Shown here one piece after another: positions 44,902 to 53,465 of a DNA stretch of 64,000 nucleotides (the stretch's first letter is position 1; each line of letters opens with the position of its first letter). This stretch comes from an uncultured Pseudomonadota bacterium. GTDB taxonomy: Bacteria; Pseudomonadota; Gammaproteobacteria; Burkholderiales; JALYOK01. Position numbers and translations under genes: made by a program. Under the pieces are notes generated by a model. It worked only from the letters and a program-made list of their open reading frames with translations, did no database searches and had not been told where the DNA came from. The DNA is taken from assembly GCA_902826775.1 (NCBI GenBank), contig CADEHE010000012.1:1-64000 (forward strand), read 5' to 3'.

Positions 44902-46137
44902 CTAAAACGTCACCGCAATGTCCGCATCCACCACCAAGCTCGCGCCTGCGCTGGAGTACGTGTCGTAGAGTTGGCCACCGATCTGCACTGGCTCGCCTCG
45001 GCTCCAGCTTCCTGTTGCGGCGACTTGATCCTCGGCGGTGCCGTCGACACGCAGGCTGGAGGCATCGCTTATCGCTTGGATATCGCTCGCGCCCAGGGTA
45101 AGCAAGTTGGCGCCGCGGTCGTCGATGGTGTTGATGCCGAATAGACTGATGACGTCGATGCCCACGATTTGGTCGTCACCCAATGCGGTCAAATCCAGCG
45201 AGAGTTCACCGCCGACACTGATGCTGTCCGCACCAATCTGACCGAACCAACGCCCTCCGGCAGGAGCTAAATCCCCCGCATCGAAGACGAACACATCGTC
45301 GCCCGCGCCACCTACCAACGTGTCAGGGCCGCTGCCGCCGTCGAGCATGTCGCTGCCGTCGCCGCCATCCAGATAATCGATGCCCTCTTGGCCGACGAGA
45401 TTGTCGTCGCCCGCGCCGCCGAGCAGATAGTCTGCGCCATCGCCGCCTTCTATGAGGTCATTGCCGCCTTGACCGAATAGCCGGTCGTTACCCTCCAATC
45501 CAAACAAGAAGTTGCCATCCTCGTTGCCGGTGATCTGATTGTTCAGCGCGTTGCCTATGGTCCAAACGACATCGGCCGTGGGAGTCAGCGCCACGTTCTC
45601 CAGGTTGGCTGCGAGCTGATAGACCAGGCTGTCGTGGGCAACGAGCACAACGGTGTCATTGCCTCCGCCGGCGGTCTCGCTGCCGATGGTGTCGCCGACA
45701 CTCACGTAGTAGGTATCGTCGCCGTTGCCGCCTTGAAGGATATCGCTCCCCGCGCCGCCATCGAGCAGGTCCGCGCCTTCACCGCCTAGCAAAGTGTCCG
45801 TGCCGCCGCCGCCATAGAGCGCATCGTCGCCGCTCTCGCCGTCGATGTAGTCGTTGGCATCTTCGCCGTAGAGCTGGTCGCGTCCCGCACCGCCAATCAG
45901 CGAGTCCGAGTTGGCGCCGCCGTAGAGGCGGTCATCGCCGTTGCCGCCGTACAGTTCATCGAAGCCTTCTTGTCCGTACAGGATATCGTTGCCGTCGCCG
46001 CCGTTGACCACGTCATTGCCCATACGGGCGAGTACGGCATCGTTGCCGCTGCCTCCGACATATCGATCATTGCCCTCGGTCAGGTGGGTTGCTATGGGGA
46101 GGGATCCTTTGGCGCCGCTACCTTTCACTGCTTGCAT
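44902..46137 (-). CDS. RTX calcium-binding protein, type I secretion substrate
   Basis: AAGGAG precedes the ATG at 46137. The 411-residue protein has no signal peptide. It begins with a short unique stretch (MQAVKGSGAKGSLPIATHL), then dense RTX nonapeptides (GGSGNDAVLARMGNDVVNGG, YGGANSDSLIGGAGRDQLYG), one beta segment (DSLVYQLAANLENVALTP), a second RTX block and the shared C-terminal module (FDAGDLAPAGGRWFGQIG, VVDADIAVTF). It has its own minus-strand sigma-54 promoter at 46269-46283. No enzymatic domain was seen. Confidence 0.9.
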   Translation of the reverse strand: MQAVKGSGAKGSLPIATHLTEGNDRYVGGSGNDAVLARMGNDVVNGGDGNDILYGQEGFDELYGGNGDDRLYGGANSDSLIGGAGRDQLYGEDANDYIDGESGDDALYGGGGTDTLLGGEGADLLDGGAGSDILQGGNGDDTYYVSVGDTIGSETAGGGNDTVVLVAHDSLVYQLAANLENVALTPTADVVWTIGNALNNQITGNEDGNFLFGLEGNDRLFGQGGNDLIEGGDGADYLLGGAGDDNLVGQEGIDYLDGGDGSDMLDGGSGPDTLVGGAGDDVFVFDAGDLAPAGGRWFGQIGADSISVGGELSLDLTALGDDQIVGIDVISLFGINTIDDRGANLLTLGASDIQAISDASSLRVDGTAEDQVAATGSWSRGEPVQIGGQLYDTYSSAGASLVVDADIAVTF

Positions 46138-46268
46138 GTTTCACTCCTTCGATTGCGCATGGGTCAAATAGATACGGGTCGATGATGCGTGCGACCCCAA
46201 GGCCTGTCTCACGGATCGATCGAAGAAGCGTCCCACGTGAGCGGGACAGCTTCTGCAGCACTGGCGGT

Positions 46269-46283
46269 GCAAGCGCAGTGCCA
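46269..46283 (-). promoter_or_regulatory. sigma-54 promoter of the RTX gene at 44902-46137
   Basis: The minus strand reads TTGGCACTGCGCTTGCA, a near-consensus sigma-54 promoter with GG and GC 10 bases apart. The 5' untranslated leader would be about 120 bases. Confidence 0.85.
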
Positions 46284-46335
46284 AGCGCGATCGATCGCGA
46301 CAAAGCGCTTTTTTGTCAGAAACATAGAGACATTC

Positions 46336-46372
46336 GTGCGACGGCGCATCGACTCTGGTGGGTGCGTCGCAC
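46336..46372. promoter_or_regulatory. activator boxes upstream of the 46269 promoter
   Basis: GTGCGTCGCAC (46362-46372) is palindromic around a central T, and GTGCGACGGCGCA (46336-46348) is a second, weaker copy. The palindrome is 79 bp upstream of the -24 element. Confidence 0.55.
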
Positions 46373-46476
46373 GTTGACAGACAGAGGCACTGCCTCGTGG
46401 ATCAACGGAACTTAGCTCACCCGTGTCGATGGGTGCAGGCGTTGGCTTCAGAATCTGCCATGCGTGACGTGTCAAC

Positions 46477-46560
46477 TGTCGTCGCAACCCCGACTATCCA
46501 TGCGGATGGCTTGGTCGCCGCGGGTATCGTCATGATCGTAAACTTAGTTTTGTCGTCGCA
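46477..46560 (+). promoter_or_regulatory. repeated activator box upstream of the 46568 promoter
   Basis: TGTCGTCGCA occurs exactly at 46477-46486 and again at 46551-46560. The distal copy is 82 bp upstream of the -24 element; the proximal one abuts the promoter and might modulate it. Confidence 0.5.
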
Positions 46561-46567
46561 CGCTTGA

Positions 46568-46582
46568 TGGCATGCAGCTTGC
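46568..46582 (+). promoter_or_regulatory. sigma-54 promoter of the large RTX gene
   Basis: GATGGCATGCAGCTTGCC has TGGCAT, 5 bases and TTGC, with GG and GC 10 bases apart. The predicted start is about 80 bases before the ATG at 46674. Confidence 0.8.
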
Positions 46583-46673
46583 CTCGCATGGAATGTGCTC
46601 CAAGCGTGACGCTCGCTCAAGCGAAGCCGACGGCTTGGGGTTTGCGCAAATCCGATATTTCATGGAGAGCATC

Positions 46674-49481
46674 ATGTTCATCAATTTTTCAGATTTGGAT
46701 GACGCCTGGCTTGCAAACTCTTTTTCTGAAGACGACGAAGTCTTCGGCAATGGCGGCAATGACTATCTGGAGGCGCGGGAAGGCAATGACGTCCTGCATG
46801 GAGGTGACGGAGACGATGAGCTTGAAGGAGGGGCGGGCCGTGACATTTTGTACGGAGGATCGGGCAATGACAGTGTGTCTGACGGGGGTGGCGGCAACGA
46901 CACGCTTTTCGGAGACAGCGGAAGGGACTCTTTGGACGGCGGCGAGGGGGCGGACTTCTTGGACGGCGGCACCGATGATGATTATCTGCTCGGTGGCGCC
47001 GACAACGATAACTTGAACGGCGGGGACGGTAACGACTCGCTTGATGGTGGCAGTGGCGACGATCGACTGTTCGGACAATCCGGCAACGATACGCTTCGGG
47101 GAGGCACTGGCTGGGATGGGCTTGACGGCGGCGCCGGCGACGATCGCTACATCGTAGAGGACTTCAATGACACCATCTTTGAGGCCACGGGCGGCGGCGT
47201 CGACCGGGTGGAAAGCTCGGTTACACACGTATTGGCGGCCAACGTCGAATTTTTGACTTTGACCGGCACGGCGGCGATCAACGCAGTGGGAAACTTGCTC
47301 GATAACCAAATTGTCGGCAACGCAGCCAACAATGTCCTCTCGGGAGACGCCGGTAACGATCTTATCTTCGCCGGCGCCGGCAACGACCAGATTAATGGTG
47401 GCAGCGGCGCGGACTATATGGACGGCGGCGCTGGCGATGATAGCTACGTTATCGACAATGTCGCCGACCGCGCCATCGAAACGGCGGGAGGTGGTATCGA
47501 CAGCGTCACCGCCCGCGTAAGTATGTTTCTCGCCGCCAATGTCGAGAAGCTCTCGCTCGACGCCGGTGCCGGCGCCATCGACGGCGGCGGCAATGCACTC
47601 AACAACAAGCTCATCGGCAACGGCTATGACAATACGTTGATGGGGCAGGACGGTGATGATCAGTTGTTCGGCATGGCCGGCAACGATCTGCTCGACGGCG
47701 GCACGGGGCTTGACTACATGGAAGGCGGCTTCGGCGACGATAACTACCTCGTCAATGACAGCGGCGACACGCTGATCGAGGCTGCAGGCCAAGGCATCGA
47801 CACCGTGCGCAGCACCATGCACTACATGTTGGGCGATAACGTCGAGCAGCTGAGCCTGGAAGGGATTGCCTCGATCAACGCCACCGGCAACGCGCTCGAC
47901 AACGTGCTGCGCGGCAATTTCGCTAACAATGTTTTGGCGGGCGGCGCCGGTGCGGACACTATGCTTGGCTCTCTTGGTGACGATACCTACGTTGTTGACC
48001 AAGCCGGCGATGTGGTGAGCGAGCTGGTGGGACAAGGCAACGATAGCGTTGAGAGCCTCATCAACTACCGGCTGGGCGATAACGTTGAGAACTTGACACT
48101 CACTGGTGCCGGTGCCCTTAACGGCTACGGCAACGAGCTTGCGAACCGGATCACCGGCAACGGGGCCGACAATGATCTCGCCGGCGAAGGCGGCGACGAT
48201 CAACTGTTCGGCGGCGCGGGCAATGACAAACTAAACGGCGGCGGCGGCGCCGATGTCATGGACGGTGGATCGGGCGATGATCGCTACATCGTCGACAACG
48301 CAGGTGATCAAATTGCTGAAGTACTTTATGGCGGGATCGACGGCGTCACTGCGCATGTCAGCACGGTTCTATCCGCGAACGTGGAAGATATGCTGCTGGC
48401 GCTGACAGCGGGTGCTATCAACGGTACGGGCAACAACCTCAACAACCACATCACCGGCAACGATGGATCCAACATCCTCGACGGCAGCAGCGGTGCGGAT
48501 AGCTTGGAAGGCCTGGGCGGCGACGACACTTATGTCGTCGACGATATCGGCGACGTCGTCATCGAGTTTCCCGGTGCCGGGTTCGATACGGTGCAAAGCA
48601 GCATTCACTACACCCTTGGCGCAACGCTCGAAGCGCTGCGTCTGACCGGAACAGCCGACCTGAATGGCACCGGCAACGCGCTCGAGAACACTTTGAGCGG
48701 CAATGCCGGAAAGAACACACTGCTCGGCGGTGACGGTACCGATACGCTGTTTGGCGCTGCTGGAAACGACAAGCTCGACGGCGGCGCCGGTGCCGACACG
48801 CTGCGCGGGGGCAGCGGTAACGACAGCTTCGTCGTCGACGACACCCTCGATATAGTCGAGGAGAATGCGAACGAGGGCGTCGATAGCGTGCAAAGCAGGG
48901 TGAGCCATACGCTCTCGGCCAACGTGGAGCACTTGAGCCTTACCGGCACCGCGGCAGCCGAAGCCACCGGCAACGTGCACAACAATACGTTGACCGGTAA
49001 CAGCGCGCAGAACGTGCTCAGTGGTGGCGCGGGCAACGACACCCTCAATGGTGGCGGCGGCGCGGACATTCTGCTGGGCGGCGACGGCAACGATACATTC
49101 ACCTTTGATGCGCTTGATCTCACGCTTACCGGCACGCGATACGACGGCGGCGCGGGCAGCGACACGCTGCGCCTCACCGGCGGCGGCAAGTCGCTCGATT
49201 TGACCGCGCTGGCCGACGATCGTGTCATCGGTATCGAAGCGATCGACTTGACCGGCAGCGGCAGCAACAAGCTTGCTTTCAGCGCGAGCGACCTCAAAGC
49301 CCTCTCAGACACCGATGCTTTGCGCATTGACGGCAATGCCGGCGACGTGGCGAGCATCACCGACGCCGGCTGGACGCCGGGCGCCGATCTGAGTTTCGGT
49401 CAAAACCTTTATCACACCTTCTTCAACGATGGCGCGACGCTGTTGATCGATTCGGATGTCGCTTCCACGCTTGTTTCGTGA
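46674..49481 (+). CDS. large RTX calcium-binding protein, type I secretion substrate
   Basis: GGAGAG sits 4-9 bases before the ATG at 46674 (MFINFSDLDDAW); in-frame ATGs at 46662 and 46572 lack a ribosome site, and 46572 lies within the promoter. The 935-residue protein alternates RTX blocks (GGNDYLEAREGNDVLHGGDG) with beta segments of about 80 residues (IDTVRSTMHYMLGDNVEQLS), giving a regular tandem architecture. The C-terminal module (FDALDLTLTGTRYDGGAGSD, LLIDSDVASTLV) is a more divergent version of that in the other three RTX proteins. There is no signal peptide and no enzymatic motif. It is followed after 22 bp by a PEP-CTERM-like gene on the same transcript. Confidence 0.9.
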   Translation: MFINFSDLDDAWLANSFSEDDEVFGNGGNDYLEAREGNDVLHGGDGDDELEGGAGRDILYGGSGNDSVSDGGGGNDTLFGDSGRDSLDGGEGADFLDGGTDDDYLLGGADNDNLNGGDGNDSLDGGSGDDRLFGQSGNDTLRGGTGWDGLDGGAGDDRYIVEDFNDTIFEATGGGVDRVESSVTHVLAANVEFLTLTGTAAINAVGNLLDNQIVGNAANNVLSGDAGNDLIFAGAGNDQINGGSGADYMDGGAGDDSYVIDNVADRAIETAGGGIDSVTARVSMFLAANVEKLSLDAGAGAIDGGGNALNNKLIGNGYDNTLMGQDGDDQLFGMAGNDLLDGGTGLDYMEGGFGDDNYLVNDSGDTLIEAAGQGIDTVRSTMHYMLGDNVEQLSLEGIASINATGNALDNVLRGNFANNVLAGGAGADTMLGSLGDDTYVVDQAGDVVSELVGQGNDSVESLINYRLGDNVENLTLTGAGALNGYGNELANRITGNGADNDLAGEGGDDQLFGGAGNDKLNGGGGADVMDGGSGDDRYIVDNAGDQIAEVLYGGIDGVTAHVSTVLSANVEDMLLALTAGAINGTGNNLNNHITGNDGSNILDGSSGADSLEGLGGDDTYVVDDIGDVVIEFPGAGFDTVQSSIHYTLGATLEALRLTGTADLNGTGNALENTLSGNAGKNTLLGGDGTDTLFGAAGNDKLDGGAGADTLRGGSGNDSFVVDDTLDIVEENANEGVDSVQSRVSHTLSANVEHLSLTGTAAAEATGNVHNNTLTGNSAQNVLSGGAGNDTLNGGGGADILLGGDGNDTFTFDALDLTLTGTRYDGGAGSDTLRLTGGGKSLDLTALADDRVIGIEAIDLTGSGSNKLAFSASDLKALSDTDALRIDGNAGDVASITDAGWTPGADLSFGQNLYHTFFNDGATLLIDSDVASTLVS

Positions 49482-49503
49482 GCTCTGACGTAAGGAGATC
49501 AGC

Positions 49504-50142
49504 ATGATTACGCAACGCAAAGCGTCATGGCGCCAAGCCATCTCGTTACTACCTCTATGCCTCGCCGCTACTGCGGTAGCCGCGGCCCCCATCCGCTTTA
49601 TATATGAAGACGTCATTGATTTTTCCAACGTCGTAGGCGTCTCCGGCGGAGATCCAGTGAGTGTTGTCCTGACCCTCGACAACGGAAGTAGTAGCCATCA
49701 ATCACAAGTGTGGACGGCAACGAATCTCATATCGGTGGCTTTTAGTTTCGGTAGCGGTGCATTGTCGACGACTTTCCTCGCGCCGTTTGGCGACGGGGTA
49801 CTCACTAACGTCTTTGGGGTCTTTGCGACAGACTTCAGCGGTTTACTCACTGCCGTGCCGAGCCGATGGAGCGATTTTGATGTTGGTTCTAATCTCGTTA
49901 CGACTCTTGTTGATGCGCCCGAGGCATGGAATCTGAACAGCACCCTGGAAGGAGCACCTGAGGTGTACTTTACGAGTTCAGCCGAATTGACTTTCGTAAA
50001 CAGAACTCTGATAGGCAGTGCAGATGCTTGGAATATCGCTCCGCATACCATTTCCGCCCCGACGTCGCTTTGGCTTACCGTCTTAGGTGGAGCAGGCATT
50101 TTTTTATCGAGATGCTTTCGCGGACAGGGCCCTAGGCGCTGA
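49504..50142 (+). CDS. secreted protein with PEP-CTERM-like C-terminus
   Basis: GTAAGGAG precedes the ATG. A Sec signal peptide (AISLLPLCLAATAVAAAP) is followed by a beta-rich domain, and the C-terminus has the order APTSLWLTVLGGAGIFL then a basic tail (SRCFRGQGPRR). This resembles a VPxP-type sorting signal, though the motif is weak. It is unusual for a Sec-exported protein to be co-transcribed with an RTX protein that leaves by type I secretion. The two may form a surface complex; that is inference. Confidence 0.65.
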   Translation: MITQRKASWRQAISLLPLCLAATAVAAAPIRFIYEDVIDFSNVVGVSGGDPVSVVLTLDNGSSSHQSQVWTATNLISVAFSFGSGALSTTFLAPFGDGVLTNVFGVFATDFSGLLTAVPSRWSDFDVGSNLVTTLVDAPEAWNLNSTLEGAPEVYFTSSAELTFVNRTLIGSADAWNIAPHTISAPTSLWLTVLGGAGIFLSRCFRGQGPRR

Positions 50143-50608
50143 GGTGTTCGAGCAGAGTAGAGGCTAAGGCCTCTGCGCGCCGTAGCCGATAAAAGGAGTG
50201 GCTGCCGATCCACATCGCTGGTGATGCGGCATTGCTAGACCCGGGTATCGAAGAGCCGCTTCGTCATGTGCTGGGTTCGCGAGCTGCGTTGGGCGCCACG
50301 CCGAACGCAGTTCGCGTGTGCTTGCCTGCGCAGCACTAGCATCGCCGCTCGTCGCTTCGTCACAGATTTTCTCGACGTTCTCGCTTTGGCGCGCACTGCC
50401 AGGATATTCGGTCCATCCGCAGATGTTGTTATTCGAAGGATGGTTCTGGGAGACAGCAAGAGGTTTTTGAAGCAACCCCGCGAAGCTCAGTCGTCACTCC
50501 AGCGCGGCGGACCCCACGCTCAGCCGCGCGCCGCAGATCGAGGCGATGCTGGTATCCACCGCTTCCGTCCGCGACAAGACTTGACAGCGACACCCTTGCG
50601 CCGAACCC

Positions 50609-50626
50609 CTGTCGCCGAACGTCGCA
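50609..50626 (+). promoter_or_regulatory. activator box upstream of the 50704 promoter
   Basis: CTGTCGCCGAACGTCGCA lies 78 bp upstream of the -24 element and matches the box at 41408-41425 at 17 of 18 positions. The rest of the 50143-50774 gap holds no supported gene. Confidence 0.55.
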
Positions 50627-50703
50627 CCTTCTCACCCCGCCCCCTCAGCGCCGACTTCGCGTAACTCGTTGACTTAGCACTACTACGCGTATCACCAGCA
50701 AGT

Positions 50704-50718
50704 TGGCATGTGGCGTGC
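50704..50718 (+). promoter_or_regulatory. sigma-54 promoter of the SemiSWEET-like operon
   Basis: GTTGGCATGTGGCGTGCAA has TGGCAT, 5 bases and GTGC, with GG and GC 10 bases apart. The predicted start is about 45 bases before the ATG at 50775. TTGACTTA lies at the same upstream distance as in the 41504 promoter. Confidence 0.8.
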
Positions 50719-50774
50719 AAATAAGTCGGTGTGAATGAAGTAGCCAAACGAGCAAACCCAACGGAGGCAAGGCC

Positions 50775-51155
50775 ATGGAACTCAACTCACTGTATCTGCA
50801 CTTTCTTAGCGCGATGTTCGTGTTTTGGAACAGCGTGCGCATCTTGACCTACGTACCGACGATTCTGAAGCTGAAGCGTCCCGGTGCAAGCGCCAATGAC
50901 TACAGCCTAGCGACGTGGGCGTCATGGGTGTTTTCCAACGGTTTCTTCGCCTTGTATCTGTGGGAACAAAGCCAGCGCGAACTCAACGCCATGGTGATCT
51001 TGAACTGTGGCAATACGCTGATGTGCTTGGCTACCTGTTACTACATCGTGAAGCTGCGTGACCGTAAGCAGTCGGACCAGATAACAGATGGTCACCTCCG
51101 TGTCACGCCGCCCGATCCGAATCGGCCCTTGTGTGACGCAACTTTGGCCGCCTAG
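50775..51155 (+). CDS. small membrane protein, PQ-loop/SemiSWEET-like
   Basis: GGAGG precedes the ATG. The 126-residue product has three predicted membrane helices (about 8-28, 44-62 and 72-93) with a YVPTILKLKR segment after the first, which resembles the PQ-loop position of SemiSWEET half-transporters (about 90-100 residues, three helices). The final 30 residues are polar. SemiSWEETs dimerise and carry sugars. The exact PQ motif is absent, so the family call is tentative. It is first in a sigma-54-driven unit with two secreted proteins. Confidence 0.5.
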   Translation: MELNSLYLHFLSAMFVFWNSVRILTYVPTILKLKRPGASANDYSLATWASWVFSNGFFALYLWEQSQRELNAMVILNCGNTLMCLATCYYIVKLRDRKQSDQITDGHLRVTPPDPNRPLCDATLAA

Positions 51156-51212
51156 CGCCGGCATCGATCACTGATATTCATCTCCAACCTCACTGCTATC
51201 GAAAGGATGATC

Positions 51213-52094
51213 ATGAAGCAAAGCTTTCACTACTTCATCGGCGTCGTGCTGTGTTGTTCCGTCTCCGTCGCGCGGGCGGCGTGCCCGGTATTCGACGGCA
51301 GGATCTTTCTGAATTCCGTCGAGTATAACCAAGCGGGGGCGCCAATTGCCGCCATTTTCGGCTATGAACTCAACGCGAGCGCACCCATTACGCTGTCCGC
51401 CGGCGGCCCATGCAACTTCTTCTTGCCGACTAACTTTCGCAAGGGCCTGATTGGGACTTTCGAGCCTGGGCTGCATGAACGCGCTTTTCGTGTCGAAATG
51501 CTCGCAACCGAAACCCTGCTCTTCTGGTTCCTCAGTGACCACTCAGCAGGGGTCGATCTCAAGACTGCACGACCGTCCTCGCCGGTTGGGGTGCAGCCAG
51601 ATCTTCCACCGGCAGTGGTGGCGCGGCCTTATTCGCAGCAGCTCCTCGCCAATGGCGGGAAGGGCGTGCTCACTTGGTCGGCGCTGGCACTACCCGATGG
51701 CTTCACGCTTTCAAGCGACGGCAAACTCAGCGGCACGCCAAGCAAAGCGGGGCAGTTCGCTGTCAGAGTCGGAGTGAGTGATGGGACGACAACGGTGGCG
51801 AGCGCCTATGCGCTAACCATCGCAGACACACTCACCATCGACGATGCGGCATCAACGCGGGCACCTGGGTCTGCGCCGCAGCTCCGGCTCGTGAGCGCAG
51901 CGACGAACTCTGTCAATGCCACGGCCCAGTGCGGCGCGACGGAGTTGGTCGTGGCGGGTGGCGGTACGTGCAATGTGCCCAACAACAGTTTTCTACGGGG
52001 CGTTTTGTCCTCGAGTCAACCTATCGCCAACGGCTGGGCAGTGAAATGCGGCTTTGGCGCAGCCACAGCGGTTGCAGTCTGCGGCCTGCGATAG
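51213..52094 (+). CDS. secreted protein with putative Ig (He_PIG-like) domain
   Basis: AAAGGA lies 5 bases before the ATG at 51213. A signal peptide (YFIGVVLCCSVSVARAACP) is followed by a beta-rich N-terminal domain of about 120 residues, then a He_PIG-type putative Ig domain with its usual markers (LPPAVVARPYSQQLLANGGKG, TWSALALPDGFTLSSDGKLSG, TPSKAGQFAVRVGVSD). The C-terminal 80 residues contain four cysteines. No anchor is seen, so it is probably released or bound to another surface component. It is co-transcribed with the SemiSWEET-like gene and the following short adhesin-like gene. Confidence 0.7.
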   Translation: MKQSFHYFIGVVLCCSVSVARAACPVFDGRIFLNSVEYNQAGAPIAAIFGYELNASAPITLSAGGPCNFFLPTNFRKGLIGTFEPGLHERAFRVEMLATETLLFWFLSDHSAGVDLKTARPSSPVGVQPDLPPAVVARPYSQQLLANGGKGVLTWSALALPDGFTLSSDGKLSGTPSKAGQFAVRVGVSDGTTTVASAYALTIADTLTIDDAASTRAPGSAPQLRLVSAATNSVNATAQCGATELVVAGGGTCNVPNNSFLRGVLSSSQPIANGWAVKCGFGAATAVAVCGLR

Positions 52095-52114
52095 CGTACG
52101 GTAAAGGAGTAGCA

Positions 52115-52513
52115 CTGAAACCCAGGAATATTGTGGCGGCTCTGGCCGCATTCAGCGCGTTTGTTGTGGTGGCAGGTCCGGCTGCGGCGCTGCGCGTGTC
52201 GTTGGATACGCTCGCGGAACAAGTGAAGAGCCTCGTTGCGAGACTAGCCACATTTGAAGGCGAGAACACGCGGCTTAAGCAGTTGTTCGTGCATTTCAGC
52301 AGAGACGGGAACGAGAACGCCAACACGGCATGTGGGCTGTTCAGCAGCGTAAGCGGCGGCCTAGGGAACACAGTCGGTGGCTTTGCCAGCAGTGTCAGTG
52401 GCGCGCAACATAGCATAGCTAGCGGAAGCAGGAGCGCCGCAGGCGGCGGGGGCCGCCGCAAGGCGGAAGAGTCGCTTAACTGGGCCGGGGCAAGCTTTTT
52501 CACGCCGCAGTAA
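52115..52513 (+). CDS. short secreted protein with trimeric-adhesin-like head repeats, probable CTG start
   Basis: AAAGGAG stands 5 bases before an in-frame CTG at 52115, 20 bp after the previous stop. No in-frame ATG follows; a GTG at 52133 is the alternative. The CTG start gives a proper signal peptide with basic n-region (KPRNIVAALAAFSAFVVVAG). Next come a coiled coil (SLDTLAEQVKSLVARLATFE) and short repeats (GLFSSVSGGLGNTVGGFASS, VSGAQHSIASGS) like the head repeats of trimeric autotransporter adhesins. The end (ESLNWAGASFF) resembles the closing motif of short proteins of this kind, so the gene may be complete although it lacks a membrane anchor. Confidence 0.5.
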   Translation: MKPRNIVAALAAFSAFVVVAGPAAALRVSLDTLAEQVKSLVARLATFEGENTRLKQLFVHFSRDGNENANTACGLFSSVSGGLGNTVGGFASSVSGAQHSIASGSRSAAGGGGRRKAEESLNWAGASFFTPQ

Positions 52514-52626
52514 CCGCTGTTTTTAAGGCGGTCGGCATGCGCAAGCGGCCGCGCACGCCGTGTTTGCGTGCCGCTCGCAGAAAGCTGAGAGGGAGTGACT
52601 GCCGTGACCTTCGACGATCTACATCG

Positions 52627-53310
52627 CTACATCGCGAAAGCGCGGAGCTGCCGCTGCCAAACGCCCACCCAGTGCGCTGGTAACAGTGTATCGAGCCGCA
52701 TGTCGCTGCGCGCGTGGGCTTTAAGGGCACAGTGGCCCCGCAGGCGGATGGTCTGCAGCAGGAGCGGATCGATCGAGTGCGCGTCGTCTAAGCCTTCATC
52801 AGCAGCAATCGGCCTCAAACTCACCAGGGCCAATGCTAGCTCGCGGCCTTGCTCGCTGTAGCGGCCGGTTCGCGGTGAACCCAGCGCCGCGCAGGCAACT
52901 AAAAAGTCCGGCTCTAGCAATAGCGGATCCGCTGTCAGGTAGCGCGCGCCCAAGCGCGTGGCGATCTGCGCGACGACCCGGCCGAGGCAGCGCAGCAGCG
53001 CGACGCGGCTCGCTGCGTCGCTGGCGACGAGGCTGCGCAGGTGGATCACGCGATTGAGGGGCACCAAGCGTTCGAGATCGAAAGCCTCGGCGAAAGCGCA
53101 AGTTGAGTAAGAGTCGAAAGCCTGATCGTAGAAGAACAGCTCGGCCATCGCGGTCGGCTCGGCGTCGCGACTTTCCGAAGCAAATAGATAAAAGGCGTAA
53201 GGCAGCGGCGCGGTGTCAGTGCTACAAAAGCCGATTTGGTGGCTGAGTTTGCCCCGAAATCGCACGATGGTGCCGCGAAAGTCTTCGGCCCTTCCCAGAA
53301 CTGCACGCAT
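52627..53310 (-). CDS. GNAT/LuxI-fold acyltransferase-like protein
   Basis: GGAGG precedes the ATG at 53310. The 227-residue protein has no signal peptide. The central part, RVIHLRSLVASDAASRVALL then CLGRVVAQIATRLGARYLTAD, resembles the strand-helix-strand core of GNAT and LuxI/FeeM-type acyltransferases and lines up with the protein at 40516-41130 (AELFFYDQAF against FEAEFSDQVF). It points toward the adhesin-like gene and shares the 53311-53649 gap with the sigma-54 unit at 53650. Catalytic residues are not assignable, and the function is unknown. Confidence 0.5.
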   Translation of the reverse strand: MRAVLGRAEDFRGTIVRFRGKLSHQIGFCSTDTAPLPYAFYLFASESRDAEPTAMAELFFYDQAFDSYSTCAFAEAFDLERLVPLNRVIHLRSLVASDAASRVALLRCLGRVVAQIATRLGARYLTADPLLLEPDFLVACAALGSPRTGRYSEQGRELALALVSLRPIAADEGLDDAHSIDPLLLQTIRLRGHCALKAHARSDMRLDTLLPAHWVGVWQRQLRAFAM

Positions 53311-53465
53311 GGCTGCCTCCTAGCTGGTGTGCGTCGCAACCGAGGGCGCGATCGGCCAGCGCTTGCGATTCGTCGTGGATCTCGCCATTTCGGCAAAGGT
53401 TCACTGGCGTGTAGTTCGCGTGCGACGAAGCGCCTGCACTAGCACGTGCATAAGCTGTCGCCTTG

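Noticed and set aside
46689..48203. Long minus-strand reading frame of 504 codons opposite the large RTX gene
   Set aside because: It mirrors the periodic GGxGxD codons of the RTX gene on the other strand and has no ribosome site; similar shadows appear opposite the other RTX genes.
42250..49100. Tandem repeats that might suggest a CRISPR array
   Set aside because: They are in frame, vary in sequence and encode RTX nonapeptides; there is no constant repeat with unique spacers.
50266..50664. Plus-strand frame of 132 codons upstream of the SemiSWEET-like gene
   Set aside because: It covers the activator box, lacks a ribosome site and has a random-looking Arg-rich product.
53311..53460. Sigma-54 promoter for the minus-strand gene at 52627-53310
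   Set aside because: The best candidates have GG and GC 11 or more bases apart, or lack one invariant G, so none was called although activator-like boxes are nearby.
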